From a virus: DNA of 64,000 nucleotides. The stretch spans positions 1 to 64,000 of IMG/VR virus record IMGVR_UViG_3300033150_002410, one strand, 5' to 3'. The notes beneath the pieces were generated by a model. The model was not told the DNA's origin. It saw only the letters and a program-made list of their open reading frames with translations, and did not search any database. This document shows positions 24,301 to 31,126 of this stretch, one piece after another (within the stretch, counting starts at the first letter, position 1; each line of letters begins with the position of its first letter). Made by a program: the position numbers and the translations under genes.

Positions 24301-25719
24301 ACTACTCCTGCTATAACAGCTCTTTCATCTACTAAAATAGCAATAGCTTATAGAGATTCTGGTAATTCTTATTACGGAACCGCTATTATAGGAGATGTTT
24401 CAGGAACTACAATTACTTTCGGATCTGAATATGTGTTTAATACCGGAGAAACATATAGTATAGCAATTATATCTTTATCAAGCACAAAAACAGCAATATG
24501 TTATACTGATAGGGGCAATTCTGATTATGGAACTGCTATTATAGGAGATGTTTCAGGAACAGTAATTACTTTTGGCTCGGAATATGTGTTTAATGCTGGA
24601 GCAACATCTTATGTTTCAATAACAGTCCTGTCTTCAACTAAAATAGCAATAGCTTATCAAGATGTTAATAGTTCTAATTATGGTACTATTAAATATGGTT
24701 ATCTTATAGATGAAACAACTTTAATCTTTTCGGAAAAATATATTTTTAACGAGGCATCAACAAGTCATTTAGATATAACATTTCTGGAACAAAATAACGT
24801 TATATTGGCTTATGGTTCTGGGATGGCAGGCAAGGCTCAAGTAGTAACAGGCGGAGAAGAATCTGTCCCTGTCCTTATAGACGGTGATGATAATATTTTC
24901 CACGGAAACCAGATACTAGCTATTGATGACTACTTATATACTCAGCTAGTATCAGTCCTTGTACAAGGCAAAAGAAACTCGATAGTAAATAACGTTATAA
25001 ACGGCCTCGATGAACAGCAGAAAAAAATCAAATACGGCATAATTACTACTGACACATCCAAAGATAACTTAATAGCCAACAATTCTGTCTCTAATGTAGA
25101 GAAGTGTGCAATTATGAACAGCGGAGACCGGAACACCATTGGGGGCAACAAGTGTGTAGATAATGGAGAGTTCATAGACAGATGGGATTGTGAAGAAGAA
25201 GTTGCTCCCATGGTCAGGGATGAGGTGAGTCCTTTTACTCAAAACTGCACTTGGGAAAGATCGGATGAACAGGCTTATGAAGGAAGTTATAGTTGGAAAT
25301 TAATGATTACAACAGGTGGAACAAGAGCATTCGCAGATTTTGCTGATAATAATGAGACAACTGATATGCATGGCCTTTTGGTAGGTAAAAAATATAAAAT
25401 GTCCTGTAGAGTTTATGTTCCTTCTACTGGAGGGCCTAGTGCAAGTGAAGTAACTTTGATATTTTATCAATATTATTCAGGAGGATGGAAACGTACGGAA
25501 ATAATACCAACTACTCAGGATGCTTGGGAATTATTGGATCTAGGGGAAATAACAATAAATCCCGATACTACGGCAATTACAATAAGAATTGATATTGACT
25601 CTACAGCCTCCTCCGGCGAATTTATTTACGTTGATGATATACACTGTCAAATTATAGGAGAACATAATGAATATGAGCACCAGTTTCAAGATTACGGTAC
25701 TAATACTCAGCTTGGCTAG
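21352..25719 (+). CDS. Large tail-tip / fibre protein with beta-helix, propeller repeats and two carbohydrate-binding modules
   Basis: 1455 aa, GTG start, overlapping the tape measure by eight bases. Residues 1-140 look like a baseplate or hub domain. A carbohydrate-binding-module-like domain (EFIDRGNCE ... YVDDVHCQF) spans about 146-320 and returns near 1265-1435 (EFIDRWDCE ... YVDDIHCQI). Residues 320-670 are a tail-hub beta domain. From about 685 a right-handed beta-helix begins (YENIQTAIDILASN, GGTIYLTAGDYYLTN). It is interrupted at 830-1136 by six 51-residue propeller-like repeats, then resumes (NSIVNNVINGL, NLIANNSVSNV, NTIGGNKCVDN). The whole suggests host glycan binding and perhaps cleavage. 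Confidence 0.8.
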   Translation: MSKTVYFNFQDGNGWQDYSHLVRDDLVIIRRAFSDDFRFANNAVSFTVNYDPTLFAYLLAPTKDVLVRVKDGATYLFTGYIPPTMERVYDGYYKTMQLKIEAIDYTDFLKEAVGDISYEDKKIMDPSDTANSLVHLIFGLIDLDSSYGEFIDRGNCESSVPPMVRDEVSPITDNCTWERSDEQAYEGSYSWKMTVTTGGTRAVADFVDGNNPADLHGLLPGKKYKISCRVYIPSSGGPSNPNEVALRIYEYYSGGWHINQVIASIQDSWELLDLGEITINSNATGVVLRIWIYSTVSSGEYIYVDDVHCQFEEENIDNSKSITTTVEAVTSLSENETALTILSDLLYEHGYAVNWNEEGKFSPLQWNKSAGSSPTHTFDDNNIVEKIKKEDKDNRLYFGVNIKWYEIGEKDNVLLYRADTPYDEDTNLFLGYTILNGYYYPVEANVDDPITGQKQVVYQEYTDRGIKYLTNPVIEGELDFNPEAFESDFSEILITKNHSLDINYDGYPGTDIITVEEYYNKKARILLYNDTGSNIDLYYLNIYGTVVYKTSERESKIRLSSVARRGVNTENLLKYTARFLFTSSKAESLAKGLAKNIEKGNRYYFFSSEDEVAVGDLVTIDTEYEDDTAIIIERIYDEQTEVYSYYAKRYDVSYSSLSELRQRLLHSLPPDPIKMVQIVPPYENIQTAIDILASNSNGGTIYLTAGDYYLTNTLIQKSNVVIKGRGDRTIIHGQTGSDDVIRMEDSNVTGASIEDVKIVNDEAEEYIKYLVNFNGAVSCRLKSCSLDFTKCLGVRLNGDSGGVINNKLLGGKIKDIWQKGAKATFNPVTTSYISITALSSTKIAIVYRDPGNSNYGTAIIGDISGTTITFGSEYVFNSAHTEHISITALSSTKIAIAYRDYGNSSYGTAIIGDVSGTTITFGSEYVFNAGIAQEIYITALSSTKIAIAYQDYSNSNYGTAIIGDVSGTTITFGSEYVFNAAGTTTPAITALSSTKIAIAYRDSGNSYYGTAIIGDVSGTTITFGSEYVFNTGETYSIAIISLSSTKTAICYTDRGNSDYGTAIIGDVSGTVITFGSEYVFNAGATSYVSITVLSSTKIAIAYQDVNSSNYGTIKYGYLIDETTLIFSEKYIFNEASTSHLDITFLEQNNVILAYGSGMAGKAQVVTGGEESVPVLIDGDDNIFHGNQILAIDDYLYTQLVSVLVQGKRNSIVNNVINGLDEQQKKIKYGIITTDTSKDNLIANNSVSNVEKCAIMNSGDRNTIGGNKCVDNGEFIDRWDCEEEVAPMVRDEVSPFTQNCTWERSDEQAYEGSYSWKLMITTGGTRAFADFADNNETTDMHGLLVGKKYKMSCRVYVPSTGGPSASEVTLIFYQYYSGGWKRTEIIPTTQDAWELLDLGEITINPDTTAITIRIDIDSTASSGEFIYVDDIHCQIIGEHNEYEHQFQDYGTNTQLG
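23842..24759 (+). repeat. Six 153-bp coding repeats (51 aa) in tail protein
   Basis: The marker (A/T)ATTAYGGAAC recurs at 23911, 24064, 24217, 24370, 24523 and 24676 (the last one diverged), always exactly 153 bp apart. Units 2-4 share long identical stretches such as GGAGATGTTTCAGGAACTAC. Protein units read ITALSSTKIAIAYRD, then YGTAIIGDVSGTTITFGSEY, the pattern of beta-propeller blades. Near-identity suggests recent expansion and scope for unit gain or loss. Confidence 0.9.
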
Positions 25720-26131
25720 TTGCTCAATGCAGGGGCTGTCAGAGTATAGTTTCCTGCATGAAGAGGAGTTCAATAACATTGAAGAAATTTCATTCTGGAT
25801 GCTTGTTAACATGACATACTATAAGGATGAAACAGATTGCTGGCAACTACCGGAGGAAACATACAATCGGAAAGGAGGAGATTGTGAAGACACATCCCTG
25901 CTCATGGCCTATTTTGCTCATGAGATAGGTCTTGAAGCAGATATACTTATTGTAGATAATGAAGAAATGAGAGAAATCGGGATTAAACATGCTATAGTAC
26001 AAGTAGACAATCGTTGGTTCGATGCCGGCTTATATGAGATATATAATATCAGGTACAGGGTCATAGAAGTACTGGACTATTATGATGCATTATGGAGGGC
26101 AAAAAGAGATGAACAGTTGGCAAACAGGTAA
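25667..26131 (+). CDS. Lipoprotein-like transglutaminase/papain-fold protein
   Basis: 154 aa, ATG after AGGAG, overlapping the tail protein gene by 53 bases. The N-terminus is a signal peptide with a lipobox-like end (ITVLILSLASC). The mature part has the transglutaminase-like triad: Cys in RKGGDCEDTSLLMAYF, His in IKHAIVQV and Asp in RWFDAG. Such BTLCP proteins are thiol proteases or related enzymes. Placed between fibre and lysis genes, it may act on the host envelope or alter the surface against superinfection. The fold call is good; the role is inferred. Confidence 0.65.
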   Translation: MNMSTSFKITVLILSLASCSMQGLSEYSFLHEEEFNNIEEISFWMLVNMTYYKDETDCWQLPEETYNRKGGDCEDTSLLMAYFAHEIGLEADILIVDNEEMREIGIKHAIVQVDNRWFDAGLYEIYNIRYRVIEVLDYYDALWRAKRDEQLANR

Positions 26132-26546
26132 AGAAGAAAGCCATATAAATATAGGTGAGTTTGTTATGATTCCGCCTGATGATCGAGGTGCTGGTTATGA
26201 TATTGGTGATTCAACTGTTACTGATACATGGGAATTGGCTGATTTGTCAGATATAGTACCAAAAGGAACGAAAGCCGTTTATGTATATATTGGAATTACT
26301 ACTTCTTCAACAAATGATAGATCAATTTTATTAACCAAAAACTACAATTCAATAGAAATTGGAACAGATGCAGGGTTGCCAGGTACATATACATCAATTA
26401 TATATGCTGAATTAGGAGCATACAATTTATATTTAGGAATAAGAAATATCATTATGGCGGAAAATGGAAAATTTTATTACCGGCGGTATGCTAGTACTCA
26501 TCCTATAGATTATTTATATTTCAAATTATTAGGGTATTTTATATGA
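26109..26546 (+). CDS. Hypothetical tail-fibre-associated protein, 145 aa
   Basis: The frame is open from 26082, but GGAGGG at 26094-26099 points to ATG 26109. The product is beta-rich (WELADLSDIVPKGTKAVYVY, SIEIGTDAGLPGTYTSIIY, YNLYLGIRNIIMAENGKFYY), like a small receptor-binding or fibre-tip domain. It overlaps the preceding gene by 23 bases and the next one by four. The family is not recognised. Confidence 0.5.
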   Translation: MNSWQTGKEESHINIGEFVMIPPDDRGAGYDIGDSTVTDTWELADLSDIVPKGTKAVYVYIGITTSSTNDRSILLTKNYNSIEIGTDAGLPGTYTSIIYAELGAYNLYLGIRNIIMAENGKFYYRRYASTHPIDYLYFKLLGYFI

Positions 26547-26953
26547 AAAAACTAAAGATACAAAAACAAACAAGTTATATAGTAGGATATGGCTATTTTG
26601 GCAATACCGAAACAGATGAACATCTCTATATTCCATGGCCAGAAGGGCTTCCTGCAGATGAAGAAGGGATTATCCCATTCAGGGATGAGTTTGGCAATTT
26701 TCAATACAAATGGACAGGTTCAGAAATAAAACTAGAACCACAAATGCCTACTGCTGAACAGATACAGGCACGCAAAGAGCGATATATCATAGAGAAGAAA
26801 AGGAAGCTATATTCAAAAGAAAAGGAAGAGATTATAAGAACAAAAGCTTTCAATGCTTTTCTTGATAATGCTTCTATTCCCGAAGAATATTTAAAAATGA
26901 AGGAAGAAATAAAACAAATAGAAAAAGAAGCGGAGGAACGTTATGGCAAATAA
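26543..26953 (+). CDS. Hypothetical protein, possible fibre assembly factor, 136 aa
   Basis: Coupled to the previous gene by ATGA. The N-terminal half has YGYFGNTETDEHLYIPWPEG and a short proline-rich loop. The C-terminal half (QIQARKERYIIEKKRKLYSK, then EEIKQIEKEAEERYGK) is a charged coiled coil. The layout of a small beta domain plus helical tail resembles tail fibre assembly proteins, but no motif confirms it. Confidence 0.45.
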   Translation: MKKLKIQKQTSYIVGYGYFGNTETDEHLYIPWPEGLPADEEGIIPFRDEFGNFQYKWTGSEIKLEPQMPTAEQIQARKERYIIEKKRKLYSKEKEEIIRTKAFNAFLDNASIPEEYLKMKEEIKQIEKEAEERYGK

Positions 26954-27320
26954 AATATTTCTAATATTTGTACTTCTTGCAATAGTTTTTGTTTCTTTAC
27001 CTGCCCAGACAGGAAAAGTTGATTACAGCACTTACTGGAGCTATAACAGCTCGGTAAAAGACGGCCATTACTGGTTATCATTGTCTTACGAGGAGAAAGC
27101 TTCCTATCTGGAAGGATACATGATGGGCTCTTTTATTATTGCTTATACCGTGGAGAAAGCTATAGGTATCCCGATGGGACAGTTTCTCCTTTCTGCAAGA
27201 TATATAGAAGATGTCATAGGAATGATAGATTCTATATATGAAGAAGATGAAACTAAATTAAATGTAAGTATAGGGGTAATAATATTTGATAACATAATAA
27301 ACAATATCGAAAGAGAGTAA
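26943..27320 (+). CDS. Exported hypothetical protein, 125 aa
   Basis: It has an N-terminal signal peptide (KIFLIFVLLAIVFVSLPAQ) with a likely cleavage after PAQ, so the mature part (DYSTYWSYNSSVKDGHYWLS and on) is outside the cytoplasm. The mature part is helical with an amphipathic middle (EKASYLEGYMMGSFIIAYTV). It lies just before the holin-like gene and may belong to the lysis group. Family not recognised. Confidence 0.5.
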   Translation: MANKIFLIFVLLAIVFVSLPAQTGKVDYSTYWSYNSSVKDGHYWLSLSYEEKASYLEGYMMGSFIIAYTVEKAIGIPMGQFLLSARYIEDVIGMIDSIYEEDETKLNVSIGVIIFDNIINNIERE

Positions 27321-27334
27321 AGAAGGAGTAGCTT

Positions 27335-27556
27335 ATGGATACTTGGCATCAGGATGTTATCGAAAGACTAACCAGATTAGAAACAAAGATAGACAACGGA
27401 CTCACTGAACAGGTAAAGGAAATAAGGAAAGAAGTACAGAAAATAAAAGAAAATGCTATCAAGAACAAGCGTTATGTAATTACTACGTCTATAAGTGTTT
27501 TTGCAACAATAGGAATGTGGCTGACTCTTATTACCAAATTGATGGGGATATGGTAA
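27335..27556 (+). CDS. Holin-like membrane protein (XhlA-type)
   Basis: 73 aa, AAGGAG before ATG. The N-terminal amphipathic helix DVIERLTRLETKIDNGLTEQ and coil are followed by a single C-terminal membrane span (YVITTSISVFATIGMWLTLI). This one-span layout with a leading coiled coil matches haemolysin XhlA-like phage proteins, which work with a holin and endolysin in lysis. Lysis context downstream agrees. Confidence 0.6.
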   Translation: MDTWHQDVIERLTRLETKIDNGLTEQVKEIRKEVQKIKENAIKNKRYVITTSISVFATIGMWLTLITKLMGIW

Positions 27557-27792
27557 TGGAAGCAGAGATTAAATTTGATTTAAGTAATGAGGAAGACAGA
27601 AGAAACTATACACTAATAAATCAGGCTGAAAAACTCTACTTTGCCCTTTGGGATATAGATAATAAGTTAAGAGAGATGGTTAAGTATGATAGTGGGAAGT
27701 ACAGCAAGGAGCAAATAGATGTTATAGAGGAGATTAGAGATATTATATTTGGTATATTAGAGGAGTATAATATTGATTTAATGGAGTGTTGA
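27556..27792 (+). CDS. Hypothetical acidic helical protein, 78 aa
   Basis: The ATG at 27556 shares a base with the previous stop (TAATG) and follows GGGG. The frame is open further upstream but that part lies inside the previous gene. The product is helical and acidic with a Tyr/Trp-rich centre (AEKLYFALWDIDNKLREMVK), and shows no motif. It sits between two lysis genes. Confidence 0.5.
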   Translation: MEAEIKFDLSNEEDRRNYTLINQAEKLYFALWDIDNKLREMVKYDSGKYSKEQIDVIEEIRDIIFGILEEYNIDLMEC

Positions 27793-27795
27793 TTA

Positions 27796-28392
27796 ATGCA
27801 GAAAGTAATAAATCTAGACCCCATTGATTATTATACTCAAAGAAATAATAAAATAAATCCCGTTTCTGCCTGTATGCCTACAGCCAGGGCTATGTTCTAC
27901 AGAGGTAATAATATTAAATTTGTAAACGATAGTGATCTGCAAGATGATGATTTCTTCTACAAGTGGCTTATAAGTGATGATGCCTGGGAGTTTGCCGAAA
28001 AAAAGTATCCGGTTCTTATATCTCGAGGTTATCCACCGAACGAGATTCACGGAATGTATCATTCCTTCTTGGATCCCAGAGTAGCAGGTAGAAGAACTTC
28101 TGATTTTGTATTAACTCTTACTTTCGATGATATTGTAGATAAGCTTAAAAACGGGCAGGTTATAATGACATCAGGCATATTTGCAGAAGCCGGAATCTTC
28201 GGACATGCTTTCTGCTTTATCGGTTATGAGAAGCAGGAGTCGGGCGTAAGGTTAATTATAGCTGATCCATGGGGAGATTATCGAACAGATTATGATAGTG
28301 ATAAAGGATACGGAGTTCAAATGTCAAAAGAAGATTTCTACAAACATGTAAAACCGGAAGGTGATAAAAAATGGGGGCATATACTGATATGA
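27796..28392 (+). CDS. C39-like cysteine peptidase, candidate endolysin
   Basis: 198 aa. A papain-like fold is suggested by the ordered triad: Cys in NPVSACMPTARAMFY, His in FGHAFCFIGYE and Asp in LIIADPWGDYRTDY. This is the layout of Peptidase_C39_2 proteins, several of which are phage endolysins that cut peptidoglycan cross-links. There is no signal peptide, so export would depend on a holin. Small membrane proteins on both sides support a lysis role. Confidence 0.65.
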   Translation: MQKVINLDPIDYYTQRNNKINPVSACMPTARAMFYRGNNIKFVNDSDLQDDDFFYKWLISDDAWEFAEKKYPVLISRGYPPNEIHGMYHSFLDPRVAGRRTSDFVLTLTFDDIVDKLKNGQVIMTSGIFAEAGIFGHAFCFIGYEKQESGVRLIIADPWGDYRTDYDSDKGYGVQMSKEDFYKHVKPEGDKKWGHILI

Positions 28393-28574
28393 GTGTAAAA
28401 AAGACTTTAGGAACTATTGGTGCTTTAGTTTTTTTCGGAATCTCCGGATATGCAGTTTTCCGGGAACCCACACAAGTTGGGAATGTTCTCTGGCCATTGG
28501 GAATCATGATATCAGCCCTGTTTGGAATCAAAACTTTCGGTGGAATCATGATGAAGAATAACAAAAAGGAGTAG
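28371..28574 (+). CDS. Two-span membrane protein, holin candidate
   Basis: 67 aa. ATG 28371 follows GGAAGGTG and overlaps the peptidase by 22 bases; a second in-frame ATG at 28389 would give a shorter form. Two hydrophobic spans, TLGTIGALVFFGISGYAVF and NVLWPLGIMISALFGIKTF, are joined by a short loop, with a charged end KNNKKE. Size and two-span design fit class II holins. Two starts six codons apart recall holin/antiholin pairs. Confidence 0.6.
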   Translation: MGAYTDMSVKKTLGTIGALVFFGISGYAVFREPTQVGNVLWPLGIMISALFGIKTFGGIMMKNNKKE

Positions 28575-28599
28575 TATTCCACAATAATAGGGAGGAAGA

Positions 28600-29481
28600 A
28601 TGAGAAAAATAGCAATAGAGTTTAATTTTTCTTTAGATCCACTCACCATCTTTTGTGTAAGTGATCTGCATATAGACTCACCTGATTTTGATAAAGAGAA
28701 ATTTCTTTTAGATATGGAAAAGGCAAAAAAGAGTAATGCAGTAATATTTATAGGAGGAGATATCTGGAGTGCTATATTTCCTTCTGATCGTAAAAGATAC
28801 AGTGGAGCCAGACAAATAGCTCAAGTAGATACATTGATTGACTATGCTGTAAATGTAGCCTTTGAAACACTCAAGCCTTATGCCGACAATATCTATTTAC
28901 TGACTACTGGTAACCATGAGGCTTCTGTTATAAAATACCACTATACTGATCCAACAAACATACTAAGACAGAAACTGCAGGAAGTACGATCTAAAAAGCT
29001 ACCACATATACGTCATGGTGGTTTCTGTGGCTTTTTACTGCTGAAATTTTCACCGGAAGATAAAAAGGCTAAACATACTACCAGTGAAATATGGTTCTAT
29101 CATCATGGTAAAGGAACTAATGCTCCGGTAACCAAGGGGGCCATAGATTTATATAGAATCAGGGTCGGAAACATAGCACATGTATACTGGCTACAACATA
29201 AACACACAAGCATCAATGACATACCGGTAGTCAGATATGTGGATAGCAGAGGCAATGTAAGAAGAAGAGAGATACTATCTTTTTTTACTGCCGGATATGA
29301 AGGAGGAATAAATTATAACAGAGATTATGAAAAAGAAGGATACCAGACAGATTACAATTCCGAGAATTTCTATGAACAGAGCAGCACAGGTGGAGTTACA
29401 ATCAATTACAGGTTTGTAGACAAGGATGGAATTATTAATATCAGAAAAACAATAAAACATGAAGTTAATAATGGTTTATAA
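28600..29481 (+). CDS. Calcineurin-like metallophosphoesterase
   Basis: 293 aa, GGGAGG before ATG. The metal-binding motifs are in order: VSDLHID, FIGGDIW, TTGNHEAS, then single His in YHHGKG and the closing LQHKHTS. It is therefore a two-metal phosphoesterase or nuclease. It lacks the extra capping domain of SbcD, and a separate SbcD lies on the other strand. Its substrate is unknown. It lies at the end of the rightward late operon. Confidence 0.8.
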   Translation: MRKIAIEFNFSLDPLTIFCVSDLHIDSPDFDKEKFLLDMEKAKKSNAVIFIGGDIWSAIFPSDRKRYSGARQIAQVDTLIDYAVNVAFETLKPYADNIYLLTTGNHEASVIKYHYTDPTNILRQKLQEVRSKKLPHIRHGGFCGFLLLKFSPEDKKAKHTTSEIWFYHHGKGTNAPVTKGAIDLYRIRVGNIAHVYWLQHKHTSINDIPVVRYVDSRGNVRRREILSFFTAGYEGGINYNRDYEKEGYQTDYNSENFYEQSSTGGVTINYRFVDKDGIINIRKTIKHEVNNGL

Positions 29482-29514
29482 TAATAAAATCTTTGAATAT
29501 TTAAGGGGGAAAAT

Positions 29515-29820
29515 ATGAAATGTAACTACAATTTTTTCATAATTAACAAATGTACTTGCGGGCGAAAAGAAAGAGACATTAAAGATTTAGCCTGTATATT
29601 AGAATATCACAAAAAAAATAAGCTTTCGATGGGCAACAACAGTTCACTTTATTCTGACGTTGTTTGTCTCAGAACAGGTTGTCTTGGCAGATGGAGAACA
29701 GACAGAAAATATATAGATAAAATACCGCTAATAACTCTTAACGAGTGGCAAAAGCTTAAAAAAGAAAACAGAGATTTTTATACACTGATTCCTAATCCAG
29801 CAATAAAAAAGAAACGATAA
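29515..29820 (+). CDS. Hypothetical Cys-rich protein, 101 aa
   Basis: ATG follows AAGGGGG. KCTCGRKERD near residue 13 and a later VVCLRTGCLGRW give two Cys pairs that could hold zinc. The C-terminus is basic (AIKKKR). It is the last gene of the rightward block and its 3' end overlaps the end of the leftward coiled-coil gene by 29 bases. No clear terminator lies between the two converging units. Confidence 0.5.
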   Translation: MKCNYNFFIINKCTCGRKERDIKDLACILEYHKKNKLSMGNNSSLYSDVVCLRTGCLGRWRTDRKYIDKIPLITLNEWQKLKKENRDFYTLIPNPAIKKKR

Positions 29821-30292
29821 CTCCTGCAACAAAAGAAACCGGTATTCCTACCAGAGAAATATACAATAAGATCGTGCTTTTATTTTTCATTGCCTTCAAG
29901 GAGTTTAATGCTCTTGTCAATGATTTCTGTGCCTTTTCTAATTCTGCTGTGGATGCTTTCAACTGTCTCTCTACTTTCTGTATTTGATTTGATAAGCTTT
30001 CTATTGAGTTCTCTTTCTCTGCTATAAGAAATTTGTAATTGCTTATAGACCTCTTCAAGTTCAGAATAATTTTGTCTTTCTCTGTCAACGATACTTCCAA
30101 GCTTTGCAATCGTTTCTTTTGTGTTCTTAAGTTCTCTCTCAATGAAATTAGCTCCTTCTCTGATTGCAACAAGATTCTTTTTAGTTCTATCAAGTTCATC
30201 AATAATTTTTCCTTGGTTTCTTGTTCCAATCCCCAGACCCAGGAGAAAACCAGCAACGAACAGAACAATAAGCAAAACAATCTTTTTAACAT
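29792..30292 (-). CDS. Coiled-coil membrane protein A of an overlapping pair (spanin-like)
   Basis: 166 aa, ATG after GAGGTG. An N-terminal signal-like segment (RLFCLLFCSLLVFSWVWG) is followed by an unbroken coiled coil of about 110 residues (ELKRILLQSEKELISLRENL and on) and a C-terminal membrane span (ILLYISLVGIPVSFVAGVIV). It shares almost its whole length with protein B in another frame. The pair recalls Rz/Rz1 spanins, which join inner and outer membranes in lysis, but no lipobox is visible here. One of the two frames could be a shadow of the other, because coiled-coil codons often stay open when shifted. Confidence 0.45.
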   Translation of the reverse strand: MLKRLFCLLFCSLLVFSWVWGLEQETKEKLLMNLIELKRILLQSEKELISLRENLRTQKKRLQSLEVSLTEKDKIILNLKRSISNYKFLIAEKENSIESLSNQIQKVERQLKASTAELEKAQKSLTRALNSLKAMKNKSTILLYISLVGIPVSFVAGVIVSFLLLD

Positions 30293-30302
30293 TATTATTC
30301 AC
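29880..30302 (-). CDS. Coiled-coil membrane protein B of an overlapping pair (i-spanin-like)
   Basis: 140 aa from GTG 30302, with GGAGGAGAG directly upstream. It has an N-terminal membrane anchor (VKKIVLLIVLFVAGFLLGLG), then a charged coiled coil (NTKETIAKLGSIVDRERQNY, LEEVYKQLQISYSRERELNR) ending GNEK. This N-in, coil-out form is that of Rz-type inner-membrane spanins. The start overlaps the preceding gene's stop region. It is overlapped by protein A in another frame. It is the better-looking of the two, with the stronger ribosome binding site. Confidence 0.55.
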   Translation of the reverse strand: MNNNVKKIVLLIVLFVAGFLLGLGIGTRNQGKIIDELDRTKKNLVAIREGANFIERELKNTKETIAKLGSIVDRERQNYSELEEVYKQLQISYSRERELNRKLIKSNTESRETVESIHSRIRKGTEIIDKSIKLLEGNEK

Positions 30303-30900
30303 CTCTCTCCTCCACAAGACTTATCCCTCTTTTATTTATAGAAATAGTAAATACCTTATTGGCAGATAAAAGTTCGTGGTAATCATGTGTTATCATTATA
30401 AATTGTAAACCCAATCTTTTTTCCAACTCTTTTAGTAAGTCAATAATGATTGGTTGATAATTTTTACTCACGAAGCGTAATGGTTCATCCAAGATCATCA
30501 CTTTTCTGTTTCCACTAATGGATAATAATGTAATCCTGAGGGAAAGAGATATAATATCAACTATACCTCCACCACTGGAATCCATCGGATTAATCTTATT
30601 ATCCTGCTTGTTAATCGAAAACTCAGCTTCTGTCTTACCTTTACGAGACACGAAATCAATACTGAATTTATAAGTATCAGGAAAGATGGAATCAAGAGCA
30701 CTTTGCCCGACTCTCTCTATGTGAAACTTTACATTTTCTTGTGTCTTTTTGGCTATCTCCTGAAAAAATGAACGAACAAATAAAATGATATTAAGCTTAT
30801 CTTCATATTCCTGCACTCTATTCTCTAACTCTTCAAGTTGTTCAATATAAGCCTTTCTCTGTCCTTCTGCCTCTATTATCTTATCACGGTACTTATTCAT
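30295..30900 (-). CDS. Rad50/SbcC C-terminal half
   Basis: 201 aa. Residues 1-45 are coiled coil. Then come the ABC signature region (DSSGGGIVDIISLSLRITLL), Walker B (VMILDEPLRFVS) and the switch His (IMITHDYHELL). These are exactly the C-terminal parts of an SbcC/Rad50 ATPase; no Walker A is present. Its missing N-terminal half is encoded separately at 32274-33362. The two should join to form the ATP site that drives the SbcD nuclease in DNA end processing and recombination. Confidence 0.85.
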   Translation of the reverse strand: MNKYRDKIIEAEGQRKAYIEQLEELENRVQEYEDKLNIILFVRSFFQEIAKKTQENVKFHIERVGQSALDSIFPDTYKFSIDFVSRKGKTEAEFSINKQDNKINPMDSSGGGIVDIISLSLRITLLSISGNRKVMILDEPLRFVSKNYQPIIIDLLKELEKRLGLQFIMITHDYHELLSANKVFTISINKRGISLVEERGE

Positions 30901-31126
30901 TGAAAATACTCTCCAATTGTCCTGTCAGTTTTTCTATTTTTTCTTCATCTTTGGCAATTTCCTCTTCCAACTTCAACAGATAGGACTCAGCTTCTTCCAG
31001 AGAATTGATATTATAATTCTCCTTCCATTTCTGTATGATGTCTTTAACTCTGTTTTCTGCTATAGCTTTTTCTGTTTTGCACTGATCTACCTTGTCTTTT
31101 ATCCTTTTAAATTCCTCTACTGTCAT
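30893..31126 (-). CDS. Small coiled-coil protein, possible Rad50 coil fragment
   Basis: 77 aa from ATG 31126 after AAGGAG (the frame is open two codons further). It is wholly helical and heptad-like (TVEEFKRIKDKVDQCKTEKA, EAESYLLKLEEEIAKDEEKI). It overlaps the C-terminal Rad50 half by eight bases and follows SbcD. Inference: it may supply part of the returning coiled coil of the split Rad50; alternatively it is a small partner protein. Confidence 0.55.
   Translation of the reverse strand: MTVEEFKRIKDKVDQCKTEKAIAENRVKDIIQKWKENYNINSLEEAESYLLKLEEEIAKDEEKIEKLTGQLESIFNE

Noticed and set aside
23842-24759. CRISPR array
   Set aside because: The regular 153-bp repeat is coding, in frame (51 codons), without spacer-repeat structure.
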